From: Anisakis pegreffii
Lineage: Eukaryota; Nematoda; Chromadorea; Rhabditida; Anisakidae
Assembly (NCBI GenBank): GCA_035041965.1
Contig: JAPYMA010000780.1
Location: forward strand, 52,248-116,247
Direction: 5' to 3'
Length of the DNA: 64,000 nucleotides
Below the pieces are notes generated by a model. It made no database searches. It was not told the DNA's origin and was given only the letters and a program-made list of their open reading frames with translations. Positions 62,916-64,000 of the stretch are shown one piece after another. How positions within the stretch are numbered: the stretch's first letter is position 1; the number at the start of each line of letters is the position of its first letter. Both the position numbers and the translations under genes were made by a program.

Positions 62916-63395
62916 ATGCTCGCAATCAGACTATTTCTTTCTTGTGTTCTTATTGCAATGGGAGTGGTGAGTTTCGTTTTTTTGAAACGATTTCAGTTTA
63001 TTTTGGGAAGAATACGCTGGGACAATAGATTGCAGAATTGCACAATGAGCTTGTCAAATTCGCTTGTTACTAAAATTTTTTGATATTCACATCGAAGAAA
63101 TTGACGCGATGCATGCAGAAGCCTATTGCGAAATTCCATTGTATTGATAACGCATTGCTGTAAAAAGTTTCGATCTTCCATCATCTATTTGAAATCGTAT
63201 CATCAATAGGAAGACTGGATTTGGAACTTTTGCCTTTGTTGGAGGCTAGAGTATGAGCCTGCGGTCTATTCTAAGTAATGATACATGATTATTTTGATAA
63301 GGTGCTGTTCACTGGTATCATCATCAGCTTGAACCAAGAAGATACGCTTATGAAAGCATGAGTGATACAATTGAGACGTTCAACACATTTAATTT
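62916..63395 (+). CDS. Candidate secreted-protein gene start (two exons, low confidence)
   Basis: An ATG at 62916 begins MLAIRLFLSCVLIAMGV, a textbook-like signal peptide, followed by GTGAGT at 62967. The segment 63328-63395 starts after ATCATCAG, continues in the same phase (LEPRRYAYESMSDTIETFNT) and ends at a GTAAGC donor. The next exon could start at 63861 after TTGCTCAG, in matching phase, and stop at 63972. No family is recognised and the TTTCAG at 62991-62996 is too close to the donor to be used. Chance alignment of weak signals is possible. Confidence 0.25.
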
Positions 63396-63483
63396 GTAAG
63401 CATTCGAACCGCTCTGATGAACAAATCACCTTCTAGCAAAATAGCACATAAGGACAATTTGAACTAAACTGCTGAATGAAGAA

Positions 63484-63660
63484 TAAAAAGTATCTCAGCA
63501 TGCATACATCGAAATGATCGACAATATCGGAACAATCAGAAAAACTATCACAATATACCTATTCATTTCTGAAAATGGAGAATCTGATGGTTGAGAGAAA
63601 AAGCTGAAAGTTGAAAACGCCGTGTAAAGCTGAAAATGGTGATACTGAAATTGCTGATTG
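63484..63660 (+). repeat. Dispersed repeat, right copy (partner near 55097)
   Basis: See the left copy. Same order and orientation of the shared blocks, with a few indels. Confidence 0.6.
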
Positions 63661-63764
63661 CCCGTGTGCATTGATCATTACACATACAATGTATATGAAT
63701 GAGCGCTTCAGATACGTGAGATGGCATCAGAAAATCATCTGATTTCACTGAATCGTCACATTCG

Positions 63765-64000
63765 ATGCGTTTACTGCTTATAGCAATCAGTAATGCACGA
63801 TTCAATATAGGAATATCATACGTGCAACATTCAAAACACCTTCATCCTAGATTTGCTCAGTATCACGACATTTTCAATGCACAACTGCATTCAAACGATT
63901 CTCTGCTACCAGGAAAGAATGTATCAGTTATCAGGATCCCAGCTGTCAGGAACGAGACTGCAACTGATGTGATCTGGAAAACCACATCGAAAGGAACGAT
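63765..64000 (+). CDS. Open frame running off the right edge, possible partial gene
   Basis: From ATG at 63765 a frame stays open for 78 codons to the window end. It begins MRLLLIAISNARFNIG and ends with protein-like sequence (LLPGKNVSVIRIPAVRNETA, then DVIWKTTSKGT). The coding part may only start after the acceptor-like TTGCTCAG at 63860. It competes with the alternative reading in the previous frame, and no family is recognised. Confidence 0.3.
   Translation, partial: MRLLLIAISNARFNIGISYVQHSKHLHPRFAQYHDIFNAQLHSNDSLLPGKNVSVIRIPAVRNETATDVIWKTTSKGT

Noticed and set aside
1..64000. CRISPR arrays, bacterial operons, riboswitches, rRNA
   Set aside because: None seen; spliced genes and a eukaryotic tRNA place the window in an animal nuclear genome.

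Overview
This is eukaryotic nuclear DNA, most likely from a nematode. Coding exons are short and widely spaced. Introns begin GT and end in TTTCAG-type acceptors. The DNA is AT-rich, simple repeats are frequent, and the proteins are those expected of an animal. Most long open frames are chance. The real genes appear only when exons are joined by splice site and phase.

Three protein-coding genes and one tRNA gene are well supported. (1) On the minus strand, 5123-23377, thirteen exons in continuous phase encode the N-terminal ~853 residues of an ARID1/Osa/LET-526 (BAF250) subunit of the SWI/SNF (BAF) chromatin remodeller. The low-complexity Gln/Pro/Ser/Asn part comes first. The ARID DNA-binding domain follows, split over three exons at 5123-6069. 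The 3' exons, which should encode the BAF250 C-terminal domain, lie beyond the left edge. A probable 5' UTR exon ends at 25672. (2) A tRNA-Leu(CAG) gene lies at 42055-42138, plus strand. (3) On the minus strand, 43791-47597, eight exons encode a divergent PP1-family Ser/Thr phosphatase of ~436 residues, with all metal-binding motifs and a charged C-terminal tail. (4) On the plus strand, 52750-54662, five exons in perfect phase encode a complete ~271-residue TMEM53 (DUF829) homologue.

The rest is intron and intergenic DNA. From 12.7 to 22.2 kb is one ~9.5 kb intron holding two tRNA-derived SINE copies with 13-bp target-site duplications and an unrecognised minus-strand ORF. A hAT-like MITE sits at 23.49 kb. 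The 26-42 kb stretch has no confident gene. Within it, 34.4-38.4 kb stands out as G/T-rich on the plus strand with many tetranucleotide repeats. Around 49.4-50.7 kb is a deleted LTR retrotransposon with both LTRs. The 55-63.7 kb stretch is a block of repeats: two copies of a ~1.2 kb element family, one of them interrupted by a 1.05 kb element with 133-bp terminal inverted repeats and a 6-bp duplication. The right end may hold the start of another gene.

The genes are unrelated housekeeping or regulatory functions and give no sign of an operon. The least expected content is the nested mobile-element structure and the SINE family rather than a new pathway.
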